Shown: positions 8,083-17,244 of the stretch, one piece after another
Layout of the letters: each line of letters begins with the position of its first letter
Position numbering within the stretch: position 1 is the stretch's first letter
NCBI GenBank assembly: GCA_030147945.1
Contig: JASBUL010000019.1
Span: forward strand, 1 to 44,327
Origin: Oceanococcus sp.
Lineage (GTDB): Bacteria > Pseudomonadota > Gammaproteobacteria > Nevskiales > Oceanococcaceae
Length of the DNA stretch: 44,327 nt
Reading direction: 5' to 3'
Position numbers and translations under genes: made by a program
The notes under the pieces: generated by a model
What the model was told of the DNA's origin: nothing
Databases searched by the model: none
The model's input: only the letters and a program-made list of their open reading frames with translations

Positions 8083-9506
8083 TCAAGACACTGCGCAGCT
8101 GGGCAGCTTGCGCCCTGCTGATGACGGCAGGCAACGGTTTCGCGGCCGGCATGACCACGCACGCCATGATGGCGGATGTAGCGCGCCACAAGCTGCCACC
8201 CGAGCATCCGCTGATCGCCGTGCTGCAACACCATCGCGCCGCACTGATCGCCGGGGCCATGTTCCCGGATGGCGGCTATTTCACCGGCGCTGCGTTCGAA
8301 GGCGACCGTGATCTGGCCGAAACCGCGCACTGGGACAGCTATACCGACGCCCTGGCCGCCGTGGCTCACGAAGCAGGCTGCGCCGACATATCCGGCGCCG
8401 CCGATCCATGGGACAGCCTGCCGATACTTGGCGGCACCTTCGACTGGGCTGCGGATGAGCTGGCCCGCGAACTGCCGATCGTCTCACTGCGCAGTGCCGA
8501 TGACTGCGGCACGCTGGTCGCCTTTTTGATGGGCATCGCGGCCCACGGCATGGGCGATGAAGTGTGGGATGCGCTGTTCGAACCCTCGGTCTATCAGCGC
8601 GGCGAGATGCACCACAGCTCGCCGGGCTATCTGCTCGACAGCCTGCCACCGGGCGCCGACCCCAGCGTCGGCACCTTGCTGCGCGGAGCCCTGGGCGATG
8701 CGGCCTTTGATGCACTGGCGGCCGGCTTCGAGTTCATCAACGGGGTCGAATACGCCATGGATGTGATCGCCATCCGGGACAAGTTCGCCTGGGATGAAAT
8801 TCCCGCCCTGGTGTTCCCGCCTTCGGCGCCCCTGAGCGCAGCCTTCGCACGCCTTGGGCTGGACTACGATGGCCTGGCCATACAGCGGGCCGCGGCTGGC
8901 ACGCGCTTGCTGGTCAGTGCCGAGCGGGTGGCTGCCGCGGTCGACTATGTGCGGGTGCGCGATGTCATGCCCTATGCGGTGAGCAACTACGAAACCGGCT
9001 CCGGCGGAATTCATGATGTGGCCCAGTACATCGCCGGTTACTACGAACACCTGTGGGATCGGGTGGTCAACGGCCCGATCAACGCCGCGCCACCGTTTGT
9101 TGTCGGGGTGCATCCGCGCCCTGGCGAGCGCAACCTGCCCACAGCGCCGTGTCTGGCCGAGCCATTTGCGGCCTGTGAGGACAACACCCGGCGGCCCATC
9201 GCCGACCGTTATATCTATTTCGCACTTTCAGCCAGCCCGGGCAGCGATTTCTCCGAGCTGGAAGACGCGGTGGCGGTGTTCGACGAGCAGGGCAACAAGC
9301 TGGCCAGCCGACTGACCCCGCTGCCGCCCTGGGCCAGCCCCATGAGCGCCCACGGCATGCGCATCGAGCTGCTCGACAAGGTGCTCAAACCACAGCACCG
9401 CTACACCGTCACGATCACCTCGCAGCTGTACGACCGACGCGGCCCGAATGCGCCCAAGGCGCGGCTGGCTCAGCCCATGATCTGGCATTTTCAGACCGGC
9501 GACTGA
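8079..9506 (+). CDS. secreted zinc-dependent phospholipase C-like protein
   Basis: A 475-residue precursor with a signal peptide ending at FAA|G (residues 21-24). Residues 25-170 resemble the zinc-dependent phospholipase C / S1-P1 nuclease helical fold: His28 in TTHAMM, Asp64 in GAMFPDGGYF, His84 in ETAHWDSY, and GIAAHGMGDEVWDAL giving His156 and Asp160 as the HxxxD pair. About residues 345-475 look like a C-terminal Ig-like beta domain (VGVHPRPGERNLPTAP, then IYFALSAS and YTVTITSQLYDRRG). It probably acts outside the cytoplasm on phospholipids or phosphate esters, with the substrate unproven. It overlaps the upstream lipoprotein gene by 4 bp and the convergent P450 gene by 92 bp. Confidence 0.75.
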   Translation: MIKTLRSWAACALLMTAGNGFAAGMTTHAMMADVARHKLPPEHPLIAVLQHHRAALIAGAMFPDGGYFTGAAFEGDRDLAETAHWDSYTDALAAVAHEAGCADISGAADPWDSLPILGGTFDWAADELARELPIVSLRSADDCGTLVAFLMGIAAHGMGDEVWDALFEPSVYQRGEMHHSSPGYLLDSLPPGADPSVGTLLRGALGDAAFDALAAGFEFINGVEYAMDVIAIRDKFAWDEIPALVFPPSAPLSAAFARLGLDYDGLAIQRAAAGTRLLVSAERVAAAVDYVRVRDVMPYAVSNYETGSGGIHDVAQYIAGYYEHLWDRVVNGPINAAPPFVVGVHPRPGERNLPTAPCLAEPFAACEDNTRRPIADRYIYFALSASPGSDFSELEDAVAVFDEQGNKLASRLTPLPPWASPMSAHGMRIELLDKVLKPQHRYTVTITSQLYDRRGPNAPKARLAQPMIWHFQTGD

Positions 9507-10665
9507 GCCGCAGCGGCAAGCGCTGCAGGGTACGGGTGAACAGGCTGGCCACATGCGGTGTCGGCCCGCTGATATGCAGCGCGGCACTGCGTTGCAGCAA
9601 CGTCTCGAGCACGATGCGAATCTCCATGCGCGCCAGCTCGCGCCCCAGGCACGCATGCAGCCCATGGCCAAAGGTCAGGTGGCGGGTACGCTTGTCGCGA
9701 TCAATATCCAGCACCTCGGCTTGATCCCAGACCCGCTCATCACGGTTGCCAGAGGCCCACAACAGAAACACCCGGGTGCCCGGTGGCAGGCGCTGACCGT
9801 GCATCTCGACCTCGCGGGTCACCACGCGAAAATGACCCTGAAAGGCCGATTCCAGGCGCAGGACCTCCTCGATGAAATCGGCAAGACGCGCCGGCTGCTC
9901 ACGCAAGCGCTGCTGCAAGGCCGGGTCCTGCGCCAGCAGCCGCACCGCATTGCCCATGGTGCTGGCTGACGAATCACTCCCGGCAATCAGCATCTGCAGA
10001 ATGATGCTGACCGCTTCGTCATCGCTGAGCGGATGCTCAGGGTCCTGCGCGGCGCGCGCCAGCAAAGCGCCCAGATGCTCACCACCGGCCTGCTTGAGAC
10101 GCCGGTAACGTGACCAGCAATAGCGATACAAGGCCAGCGCGCGGGCCGAGGCCGCCATGTACTGACTGGCCGACAAGGTCCCCGACAGCAGGCGGATGGC
10201 CGCCGCACAACCGCGTTTGACCTGCGGGTAATCGGGCTCGGGAAACCCGACCAGACGCAGCGCCATGCACATCGGCAGATACCAGGCGATCTCATCCATG
10301 AACTCGATCTCACCACGCTGCAGGGCCTGATCGACCAACTGCCCCGCCAGGCTGCGCACGTCCGGCTCCAGCGCGGCGACAAAGTCGTGCGACATGATCT
10401 GATGGGTCAGCAGTTTCTGATACTTGTGCGCGGGCGGATCCTGAATGGCCAGCACGTCGACCGGCACCACGCCCCAGTTGCGCTGGCTGCCGGTGCCCGG
10501 CGCAGGCGCGCTCTGCCGTCCCAGCGATTTGCTCATCAACACATTGACGATGTTGGAGGAATAGCTGCGCGTATCACGCGCCACGGTCTGAATATCGTGG
10601 TAACGGCTGACGCAGTAGAAATCCTGTCCGGGGGGGCGATACAGCGGATGCTGATCACGCAGCAC
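9415..10665 (-). CDS. cytochrome P450 with irregular 5' and 3' ends
   Basis: A soluble bacterial P450 monooxygenase. Heme-binding loop FGHGLHACLGREL with Cys339, ExxR in EEVLR (267-270), and the oxygen-binding I-helix AGSDSSAST (Ser where Thr is usual). The substrate is unknown. Two features are odd. First, family-like coding sequence (ENPYHYYRVLRDQHP) runs upstream of the only normal start, the GTG at 10665, back to an in-frame TAG at 10702-10704. That GTG has no Shine-Dalgarno, and the only other candidate is an ATC at 10690-10692 behind AGGCGG. Second, the last 29 residues, after LQRLPLRL, lie wholly antisense to the phospholipase-like gene and extend past the usual P450 end. The core motifs are intact. 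Confidence 0.85.
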   Translation of the reverse strand: MLRDQHPLYRPPGQDFYCVSRYHDIQTVARDTRSYSSNIVNVLMSKSLGRQSAPAPGTGSQRNWGVVPVDVLAIQDPPAHKYQKLLTHQIMSHDFVAALEPDVRSLAGQLVDQALQRGEIEFMDEIAWYLPMCMALRLVGFPEPDYPQVKRGCAAAIRLLSGTLSASQYMAASARALALYRYCWSRYRRLKQAGGEHLGALLARAAQDPEHPLSDDEAVSIILQMLIAGSDSSASTMGNAVRLLAQDPALQQRLREQPARLADFIEEVLRLESAFQGHFRVVTREVEMHGQRLPPGTRVFLLWASGNRDERVWDQAEVLDIDRDKRTRHLTFGHGLHACLGRELARMEIRIVLETLLQRSAALHISGPTPHVASLFTRTLQRLPLRLSRRSENARSWAEPAAPWAHSGRVGRTAAR

Positions 10666-10701
10666 ACGGTAGTAGTGATAGGGGTTTTCGATGCTCGCCG
10701 C

Positions 10702-10857
10702 CTACGCCGGATCAAGATCCTCGGCTTGCTGCGGATGCGCCGGCAGCGCGCGCTTGCGACGCCACGACAACGGCCACAGCAAGCCCGCCACGCTCCACAG
10801 CAGGCCTTCCAGCACGCATGACAGCATCACCCGTCGCGCATTCATCAGGGGTTGCAT
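10702..10857 (-). CDS. small single-span membrane protein, in frame with the downstream P450
   Basis: A 51-residue frame from ATG 10857, preceded by TGGAGGT three nt upstream, the best Shine-Dalgarno in this area. It holds a hydrophobic segment (VLEGLLWSVAGLLWPLSW, about residues 13-30), then WRRKR as a positive-inside anchor, then a hydrophilic tail QQAEDLDPA and TAG. The TAG is in the same frame as the P450 and only 13 codons before the P450 GTG. The frame may be an independent small membrane protein, or the N-terminal anchor of the P450 cut off by a nonsense codon. It is the first frame downstream of the divergent operator region. Confidence 0.5.
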   Translation of the reverse strand: MQPLMNARRVMLSCVLEGLLWSVAGLLWPLSWRRKRALPAHPQQAEDLDPA

Positions 10858-10862
10858 ACCAC

Positions 10863-10906
10863 CTCCATGTATACACCGTACACATGGAGTGTATACAGCG
10901 TACACT
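10863..10906. promoter_or_regulatory. tandem palindromic operator, probably for the adjacent TetR regulator
   Basis: Two copies of a 16-mer, TGTATACASCGTACAC (S = C or G), start at 10868 and 10890, exactly 22 bp apart, about two helical turns. Each lies in a near-palindrome. The first is bounded by perfect 8-bp arms CTCCATGT / ACATGGAG (10863-10889). The second has 6-bp arms AGTGTA / TACACT. The site is between a TetR-family gene and a divergent P450 operon, the usual place for TetR autoregulation. A minus-strand TTGACC at 10910-10915 could be the -35 of the P450 promoter, putting the operators over the promoter. The site abuts the small membrane protein's Shine-Dalgarno. Confidence 0.7.
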
Positions 10907-10954
10907 CGGGGTCAAGCCTTGCTAGACTGAGCCTCCAGCCCAGCCGTCCCTCGC

Positions 10955-11584
10955 ATGCCCACACCGACCACCGGAAAACGCCCGTTGTCCGCAGAAAGAA
11001 TTCTCGCCACCGCGGCCAGAACCCTGCGCGAGGAGGGCGTTGACGCCATCAGCATTCGCAAACTGGCGAGCAAGCTGGGGGTCAGCCCGATGGCCATCTA
11101 CCGGCATATCGAGAACAAGGATGCGCTGCTCAGCGCACTGCTGGATCGCTTCATTCGTCAGGCCGACGTCATGCCGGCACGTGATCTGCCATGGGATGAA
11201 TGGCTGAGCCAGCTGGGTCTGCGCATGTGGCGGGCGCAGGTCGAGGAACCGGCCTGGATCGGGCTGCTCGGCAGCGTGCAGATTCGCAGCGGCGGCCTGG
11301 GCGTGCTGCTCGACAGCCTCGCTCATCTTGGACAGGCCGGTTTTTCTGCTGACGATGCCGCCTCGGCTTTTTTCGCCGTGGTGCATATCAGCGTCGGCGC
11401 ATCCTGCCTCAGCCTGGGTTTGCAGCAAATCCGGCTGGACGCGCTGATCGACCCGAGCGACGCCGTACGCCTGAATCAGCTCAACCGCGATTTCGGCTCA
11501 CTGCACAAGCTGCTCGCCGCGCAACACATCGACCGCAGTCTGGCGCTGCTCATGGACGGACTGCGCGCGCGTCACACGCTCTGA
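10955..11584 (+). CDS. TetR/AcrR family transcriptional regulator
   Basis: A 209-residue repressor-type regulator. The N-terminal TetR helix-turn-helix is clear: RILATAARTLREEGVDAISI, then KLASKLGVSPMAIYRHIENK (about residues 15-62), with the family's YRH/YxHF helix-3 end. The C-terminal two-thirds is a ligand-binding and dimerisation helix bundle (WDEWLSQLGLRMWRAQVEEP and following) typical of the TetR_C group. It is divergent from the small membrane protein and P450 genes, with tandem palindromes between, so it probably represses that operon and itself until a hydrophobic ligand binds. It converges on purT with 10 bp between the stops. Confidence 0.9.
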   Translation: MPTPTTGKRPLSAERILATAARTLREEGVDAISIRKLASKLGVSPMAIYRHIENKDALLSALLDRFIRQADVMPARDLPWDEWLSQLGLRMWRAQVEEPAWIGLLGSVQIRSGGLGVLLDSLAHLGQAGFSADDAASAFFAVVHISVGASCLSLGLQQIRLDALIDPSDAVRLNQLNRDFGSLHKLLAAQHIDRSLALLMDGLRARHTL

Positions 11585-11594
11585 ACCGCAACTA

Positions 11595-12773
11595 CTACGT
11601 CGTCTTGACCGCCGCGCAGGCCTTGCGCGCCTTGGCCCGTGCCTGATCAATGCTGTCACCGCGCGCCAACGCCACACCCATGCGCCGTCGGCCCTTGACC
11701 TCGGGCTTGCCGAACAGCCGAAACTGGGTGTCCGGCTCGGCCAACGCCTGGGCCAGGCCAGCAAAGCGCGGCGCCTGTTGATCACCCTCGACCAACAGGG
11801 CACAGGATGCCGAGGGCCCATGCTGGCGGATCAACGGGACCGGCAAGCCGAGGATGGCCCGGGCGTGCAGGGCAAACTCCGACAGTTCCTGCGAGACCAG
11901 GGTGACCAGGCCGGTGTCGTGGGGGCGTGGCGACACTTCGGAGAACCACACCTGATCACCGCTGACGAACAGCTCGACACCGAAGATGCCGACCCCACCC
12001 AAAGCCTCGGTGATGCGCCCGGCGATATCTTCGGCAGCGGCCTGCGCCGCCGGGCTCATGGCTTGCGGCTGCCAGGATTCGCGGTAGTCACCGTCTTCCT
12101 GGGTATGCCCGATGGGCGCACAGAACGACGTGCCATCACGGTGCCGCAAGGTCAGCAAGGTGATCTCGTAGTCGAAATCAACGAAGCCCTCGATGATCAC
12201 ACGACCCTGTCCGGCGCGCCCGCCGGTCTGGGCATAATCCCAGGCCTTGAGCACATCCGCCTCGCTGCGAATCAGCGATTGGCCTTTGCCGGACGAGGAC
12301 ATCACCGGCTTGACCACGCAGGGCATGCCGATGCGCGCGACCGCCGCCTGAAAGTCCTCCAGGCTGTCGACAAATTCATAGGCTGAGGTGGGCAGGCCGA
12401 GCTCTTCGGCCGCGAGCCGGCGGATGCCTTCGCGGTCCATGGTCAGACGTGCCGCGCGGGCCGTCGGAATAACGCTGAAACCCTCGGCTTCCAGCTCCAG
12501 CAGGGTGGGGGTGTGGATGGCCTCGATCTCGGGCACGATCAGGTCAGGCTTTTCCGCTTCGATCGTCGCCCGCAGCGCCGTGGCGTCGAGCATGTCGATC
12601 ACGTGGGCGCGATGGGCCACCTGCATGGCTGGCGCATTGGCATAGCGATCCACCGCAATCACCTCGACCCCGAAGCGCTGCAACTCAATCACCACTTCCT
12701 TGCCCAGCTCACCACAACCCAGCATCAGCACGCGGGTGGCGGTTTCAGATAAGGGGGTTCCGATCGTGCTCAC
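11595..12773 (-). CDS. purT: formate-dependent phosphoribosylglycinamide formyltransferase
   Basis: PurT makes formyl-GAR from GAR, formate and ATP, an alternative to the folate-dependent PurN step of purine synthesis. The 392-residue ATP-grasp protein matches the family length. It shows the N-terminal [54 protein letters not shown], the ATP-grasp [16 protein letters not shown] and the C-terminal [16 protein letters not shown] region. The start is GTG at 12773, with GGAG 9 nt upstream (TTGGAGATTGAACA). A 250-bp hairpin-rich spacer separates it from argH on the same strand. Confidence 0.95.
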   Translation of the reverse strand: MSTIGTPLSETATRVLMLGCGELGKEVVIELQRFGVEVIAVDRYANAPAMQVAHRAHVIDMLDATALRATIEAEKPDLIVPEIEAIHTPTLLELEAEGFSVIPTARAARLTMDREGIRRLAAEELGLPTSAYEFVDSLEDFQAAVARIGMPCVVKPVMSSSGKGQSLIRSEADVLKAWDYAQTGGRAGQGRVIIEGFVDFDYEITLLTLRHRDGTSFCAPIGHTQEDGDYRESWQPQAMSPAAQAAAEDIAGRITEALGGVGIFGVELFVSGDQVWFSEVSPRPHDTGLVTLVSQELSEFALHARAILGLPVPLIRQHGPSASCALLVEGDQQAPRFAGLAQALAEPDTQFRLFGKPEVKGRRRMGVALARGDSIDQARAKARKACAAVKTT

Positions 12774-12878
12774 TGTTCAATCTCCAATAAACCGCAGCTT
12801 GGCGGTTGTATGAGTGTCGCGCGGCGTGTAACGCGCTGGTCAAGGAGGAGCGTCGCAAGGTCGCTGCACGACTGTGGC

Positions 12879-12902
12879 GAATCGGCCAAGGATGGCCGAT
12901 TC
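12879..12902. repeat. perfect 10-bp inverted repeat, tetraloop
   Basis: GAATCGGCCA and TGGCCGATTC are perfect reverse complements around a 4-nt loop (AGGA). It is the strongest hairpin in the argH-purT spacer. No T-run follows on either strand, so it is not a canonical intrinsic terminator. It could protect the argH mRNA 3' end or be part of a purT leader fold. Confidence 0.6.
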
Positions 12903-12965
12903 AGGTTTGCCGCGACAGGACGTCGCGTCAAACCGGCCACACCAAGTGCAGCGGCCCGGAGGGTA

Positions 12966-12986
12966 CCGTGTCGCACCGCGACACGG
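12966..12986. repeat. perfect 9-bp inverted repeat
   Basis: CCGTGTCGC and GCGACACGG pair perfectly around a 3-nt loop (ACC), about 40 bp downstream of the argH stop on the minus strand. It lies close to the other hairpins of this spacer and also lacks a U-tract. Confidence 0.55.
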
Positions 12987-13024
12987 CGCGGAGGACACAG
13001 CGCATACACGTCGTGCGACGCTCG

Positions 13025-14413
<1,389 letters not shown>

Positions 14414-14533
14414 GTTCGCTATCCGTTGAGAGGCCACAAGGCCCCGGAAATGGCTGCGGATGATAGCAAACCGGCCTGTCGCACCGCGTGCAGGGCGGCG
14501 CCAGAGCACAGCAAGTTTGAGTATGCTTGGCGC

Positions 14534-15568
14534 ATGAACGCCGAGCCCGTTACGCCGCAGGGCTTCTTGCCTGACTTCTGCCGCACGCCGGCGGTGCTGA
14601 GCCTGTTGCTGATCAGCCAGATCGTGGCGTGTCTGCTGGTGCTGGCCTCACCGGCGCATGACCTCATTCTCGGCCCGCGCCTGATCGTGGTGTCGTTGTA
14701 CCTGCACTGGATCAGCCTGCTGTCGGCCGCCGCCCTGTGCTGGCTGCGCCGCTATCTCGACCGCATGTCCGTCACCACGCTGGCCGGTGTGGCCTTCATT
14801 GTGCTGGTCGGCATCACCCTGCTGGTCAGCGAGATGGCCTATCACGTGGGCCGCTTCATGGGCTGGGAAAGCTTTCTGCTGCCCAACGCCCATTTGCTGT
14901 TCCTGGCCCGCAACGCGCTGATCTGCTCCATCGTTGCCGCCGCGGTGTTGCGCTATTTCTATGTGATTCACGCTTGGCGGCGCCAGGTTCAGGCCTCGGC
15001 TGAAGCCCGCTTTGCCGCGTTGCAGGCGCGCATACGGCCACACTTTTTCTTCAACAGCCTGAACAGCGTGGCCGCCCTGATCCCAACCCGCCCGGATGAC
15101 GCGGAATCACTGATTGAGGATCTGTCTGACCTGTTTCGCGCGATTCTCAAGAATCGTCAGCCTTTCAACCGCCTGGCGGACGAAATCGAGCTGGGCAAGA
15201 CCTATCTGCGGGTGGAACAGATCCGGCTGGGCGAGCGACTGACCCAGCACTGGCAGGTTGATGACGGCCTGGACGACCTGCAACTGCCGCTGCTGAGCCT
15301 GCAACCGCTGCTGGAAAACGCCATCTACCATGGCATCGAATGCATACCGGGCGGCGGCACGCTGAGCGTGGAGATTCGCCGCGACAAGGACGAGCTGGTC
15401 ATCGTGGTCAGCAACCCGATGTCGGCGCGTGAGGATGATCACGGCGGCAGCGGCATCGCCCAGGACAATATTCGCCAGCGTCTGCGTTTGTTATACGATG
15501 ACCGGGGGTGTCTCGAAACGAGGCAGACGCAGGAGGGATATCGCGCGGAATTGCGTGTACCGGTATGA
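14534..15568 (+). CDS. algZ: AlgZ/FimS-type sensor histidine kinase (LytS family)
   Basis: A membrane histidine kinase of the His_kinase (PF06580) class that pairs with a LytTR response regulator. Of 344 residues, the N-terminal half has four or five hydrophobic segments (about 20-38, 46-70, 80-100 and 120-145). The kinase domain follows, with the phospho-acceptor region [19 protein letters not shown] (His170) and an ATPase part with [11 protein letters not shown] (N box) and [13 protein letters not shown] (G box). In Pseudomonas, AlgZ/FimS with AlgR controls twitching, alginate and other surface traits. The start at ATG 14534 lies 120 bp from argH. Its TGA overlaps the algR ATG as ATGA, so the pair is translationally coupled. 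Confidence 0.92.
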   Translation: MNAEPVTPQGFLPDFCRTPAVLSLLLISQIVACLLVLASPAHDLILGPRLIVVSLYLHWISLLSAAALCWLRRYLDRMSVTTLAGVAFIVLVGITLLVSEMAYHVGRFMGWESFLLPNAHLLFLARNALICSIVAAAVLRYFYVIHAWRRQVQASAEARFAALQARIRPHFFFNSLNSVAALIPTRPDDAESLIEDLSDLFRAILKNRQPFNRLADEIELGKTYLRVEQIRLGERLTQHWQVDDGLDDLQLPLLSLQPLLENAIYHGIECIPGGGTLSVEIRRDKDELVIVVSNPMSAREDDHGGSGIAQDNIRQRLRLLYDDRGCLETRQTQEGYRAELRVPV

Positions 15569-16323
15569 AAGTCCTGATCGTCGATGACGAGCCGCTGGCG
15601 CGCGAGCGTCTCAAAGCTCTGCTCGCGCATTTCCCAGGGTTTGAGCTGGCCGGAGAAGCGGGCGATGGCGCCAGCGCCCTCAAGCTCATCGAAGACACGC
15701 AGCCGGACATCCTGCTGCTCGACATCCGCATGCCCGGGCTGGACGGCCTGCAGGTTGCCCGCAGCTTGAGCAAAAGTGCACTGCCGCCGGCCATCATCTT
15801 CACCACGGCGTTTTCCGAACACGCCCTGTCCGCCTTCGACACCATCGCTTCGGGCTACCTGCTGAAGCCGATCAAGAAAGACAAGCTGGGCGAAGCCCTG
15901 CACAACGCACGCCGCCCCAGCAAAGCGCAGATGGACACACTGAGCCACAAGCGCCCGGCGCAGATTCAAAGCGATCGCAGCCACATCGTGGCCACCACCC
16001 GCGATGGCCAGGTCCGTATCGCAGTGGAAGACATCATCTATTTTCTGGCCGACCAGAAGTACACCACGGTTTATCATCTGCAGGGTGAGGTCCTGATCGA
16101 GGAATCACTGCGTCACCTGGAAGATGACCTGGCGCCGCAGTTCATCCGCGTGCACCGCAAGGTGCTGGTCAATACCGAATTCATCGTCGGGCTGGAACGC
16201 AGCGACAACCACGGTCTGCACGGAGCCACGCTCACCGTGCGCCACAGCCGGGAGAAACTCCCGGTCAGCCGCCGCCGACTGGCCGAAATTCGCCGCCTGC
16301 TGTTCAAGAGCACACCAATCTGA
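15565..16323 (+). CDS. algR: AlgR-type LytTR response regulator
   Basis: A 252-residue two-domain regulator. The receiver domain spans 1-115, with the acidic pair Asp7/Asp8 (VDDEPLARERL), phospho-acceptor Asp53 (LLLDIRMPGLDG), the switch Thr in FTTAF and Lys101 in LLKPIKK. The C-terminal LytTR DNA-binding domain spans about 140-248 (IVATTRDGQVRIAVEDIIYF, then FIRVHRKVLVN and LPVSRRRLAEIRRLL). It is the partner of the upstream kinase. The start overlaps algZ (ATGA), and its own TGA shares a base with the hemC ATG (TGATG). Transcription and translation of a global regulator are thus physically tied to heme biosynthesis genes. Confidence 0.94.
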   Translation: MKVLIVDDEPLARERLKALLAHFPGFELAGEAGDGASALKLIEDTQPDILLLDIRMPGLDGLQVARSLSKSALPPAIIFTTAFSEHALSAFDTIASGYLLKPIKKDKLGEALHNARRPSKAQMDTLSHKRPAQIQSDRSHIVATTRDGQVRIAVEDIIYFLADQKYTTVYHLQGEVLIEESLRHLEDDLAPQFIRVHRKVLVNTEFIVGLERSDNHGLHGATLTVRHSREKLPVSRRRLAEIRRLLFKSTPI

Positions 16324-17240
16324 TGTCCACGCTTCGTATCGCCACCCGCCGCAGTCCCCTGGCGCGGTGGCAAGCCGACTTTGTCGCCGACGCCCTGCGC
16401 CAGCTGCACCCGCAACTGCAGATCGAGATCTGCCCGATGGAAACCAAGGGCGATCAGTGGCTGCGCTCCTCGCTGTCACAGCTCGGGGGCAAGGGGCTGT
16501 TCGTCAAGGAACTGGAACAGGCCCTGCTCGACAACCAGGCCGACATCGCGGTCCATTCCATGAAGGATGTACCGGCCCATTTTCCAGACGGGCTGGGGCT
16601 GGTTGCGATTCTTGAGCGCCACGACCCGCGTGATGCCCTGCTCGGGGTCAGCAACCTGGATGAACTGGCCCAAGGTGCAGTGGTGGGCACGGCCAGCCAG
16701 CGCCGCCAGCTGCAAGTGGTGGCACAGCGCCCGGACCTCAAGATCAAGCTACTGCGCGGCAACATCCAGACCCGCATGGGCAAACTCGAAGCCGGTGAGT
16801 ACGACGCCATATTGCTGGCCGCCTCCGGCCTCAAACGCATGGGGTATGACGACCGCATCGACCGCATACTCGAACCCGAAGACATGCTGCCGGCCATCGG
16901 GCAGGGTGCGCTGGGCGTGGAATGCCGCCTGGATGACAGCCGTGTGCGCGAGCTGATCGCACCGCTGGCCGACCCGGCGACCACCCTGCGCGTGGAAGCC
17001 GAGCGTGCCGTAGGCCACTGCATGGGCAGCAGCTGCCAGACACCCGTGGCGGCCTATGCCGTTATCGAAGACGACACGCTGTGGCTGCGCGCGCTGATGG
17101 GCGACCCCAGCAGCGGCGAAGTGTTGCGCGATGAGGGCCGCGCCCCGCTGAATCAGGCGGTGGCACTGGGCACACAACTGGGCCAAAACCTGCTGGCCAA
17201 GGGCGGCGACGCGATACTTCAGCGCCTGCAAAGCCCCTGA
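16323..17240 (+). CDS. hemC: porphobilinogen deaminase (hydroxymethylbilane synthase)
   Basis: HemC joins four porphobilinogens into hydroxymethylbilane on a covalently bound dipyrromethane cofactor, a cytoplasmic step toward heme. The 305-residue product has RIATRRSPLARWQADFV, METKGDQWLRSSLSQLGGKG, FVKELEQALLDNQADIAVHS followed by MKDVP with the catalytic-site Asp, and LLRGNIQTRMGKL. The cofactor Cys is probably Cys238, in GSSCQTPVAAYA; most homologues have GGCQ-P, so two Gly are Ser here and a second Cys lies five residues earlier. The ATG overlaps the algR stop by one base. Confidence 0.96.
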   Translation: MSTLRIATRRSPLARWQADFVADALRQLHPQLQIEICPMETKGDQWLRSSLSQLGGKGLFVKELEQALLDNQADIAVHSMKDVPAHFPDGLGLVAILERHDPRDALLGVSNLDELAQGAVVGTASQRRQLQVVAQRPDLKIKLLRGNIQTRMGKLEAGEYDAILLAASGLKRMGYDDRIDRILEPEDMLPAIGQGALGVECRLDDSRVRELIAPLADPATTLRVEAERAVGHCMGSSCQTPVAAYAVIEDDTLWLRALMGDPSSGEVLRDEGRAPLNQAVALGTQLGQNLLAKGGDAILQRLQSP

Positions 17241-17244
17241 GGTC

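Larger units (their letters stand above)
12774..13024 (-). other. hairpin-rich spacer between argH and purT (candidate structured leader)
   Basis: I find no convincing gene in this stretch. It carries at least four perfect inverted repeats in about 200 bp: 12966-12986 (9-bp arms), 12911-12927 (6-bp arms), 12879-12902 (10-bp arms) and 12790-12807 (6-bp arms). On the minus strand these form a series ahead of the purT Shine-Dalgarno. None is followed by a U-tract. A minus-strand frame of 79 codons spans the spacer and ends as GTGA on the purT start, but its codon use is unlike real genes here (ACA, ATA, TTA, CGA). An RNA leader, a processed 3' UTR or a repeat element are all possible. Confidence 0.4.

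Noticed and set aside
12770-13009. Minus-strand 79-codon frame ending as GTGA on the purT start
   Set aside because: Codon use (ACA, ATA, TTA, CGA) is unlike the neighbours, the sequence is dominated by hairpins and no domain or ribosome site supports it. The overlap is noted in the spacer entry.
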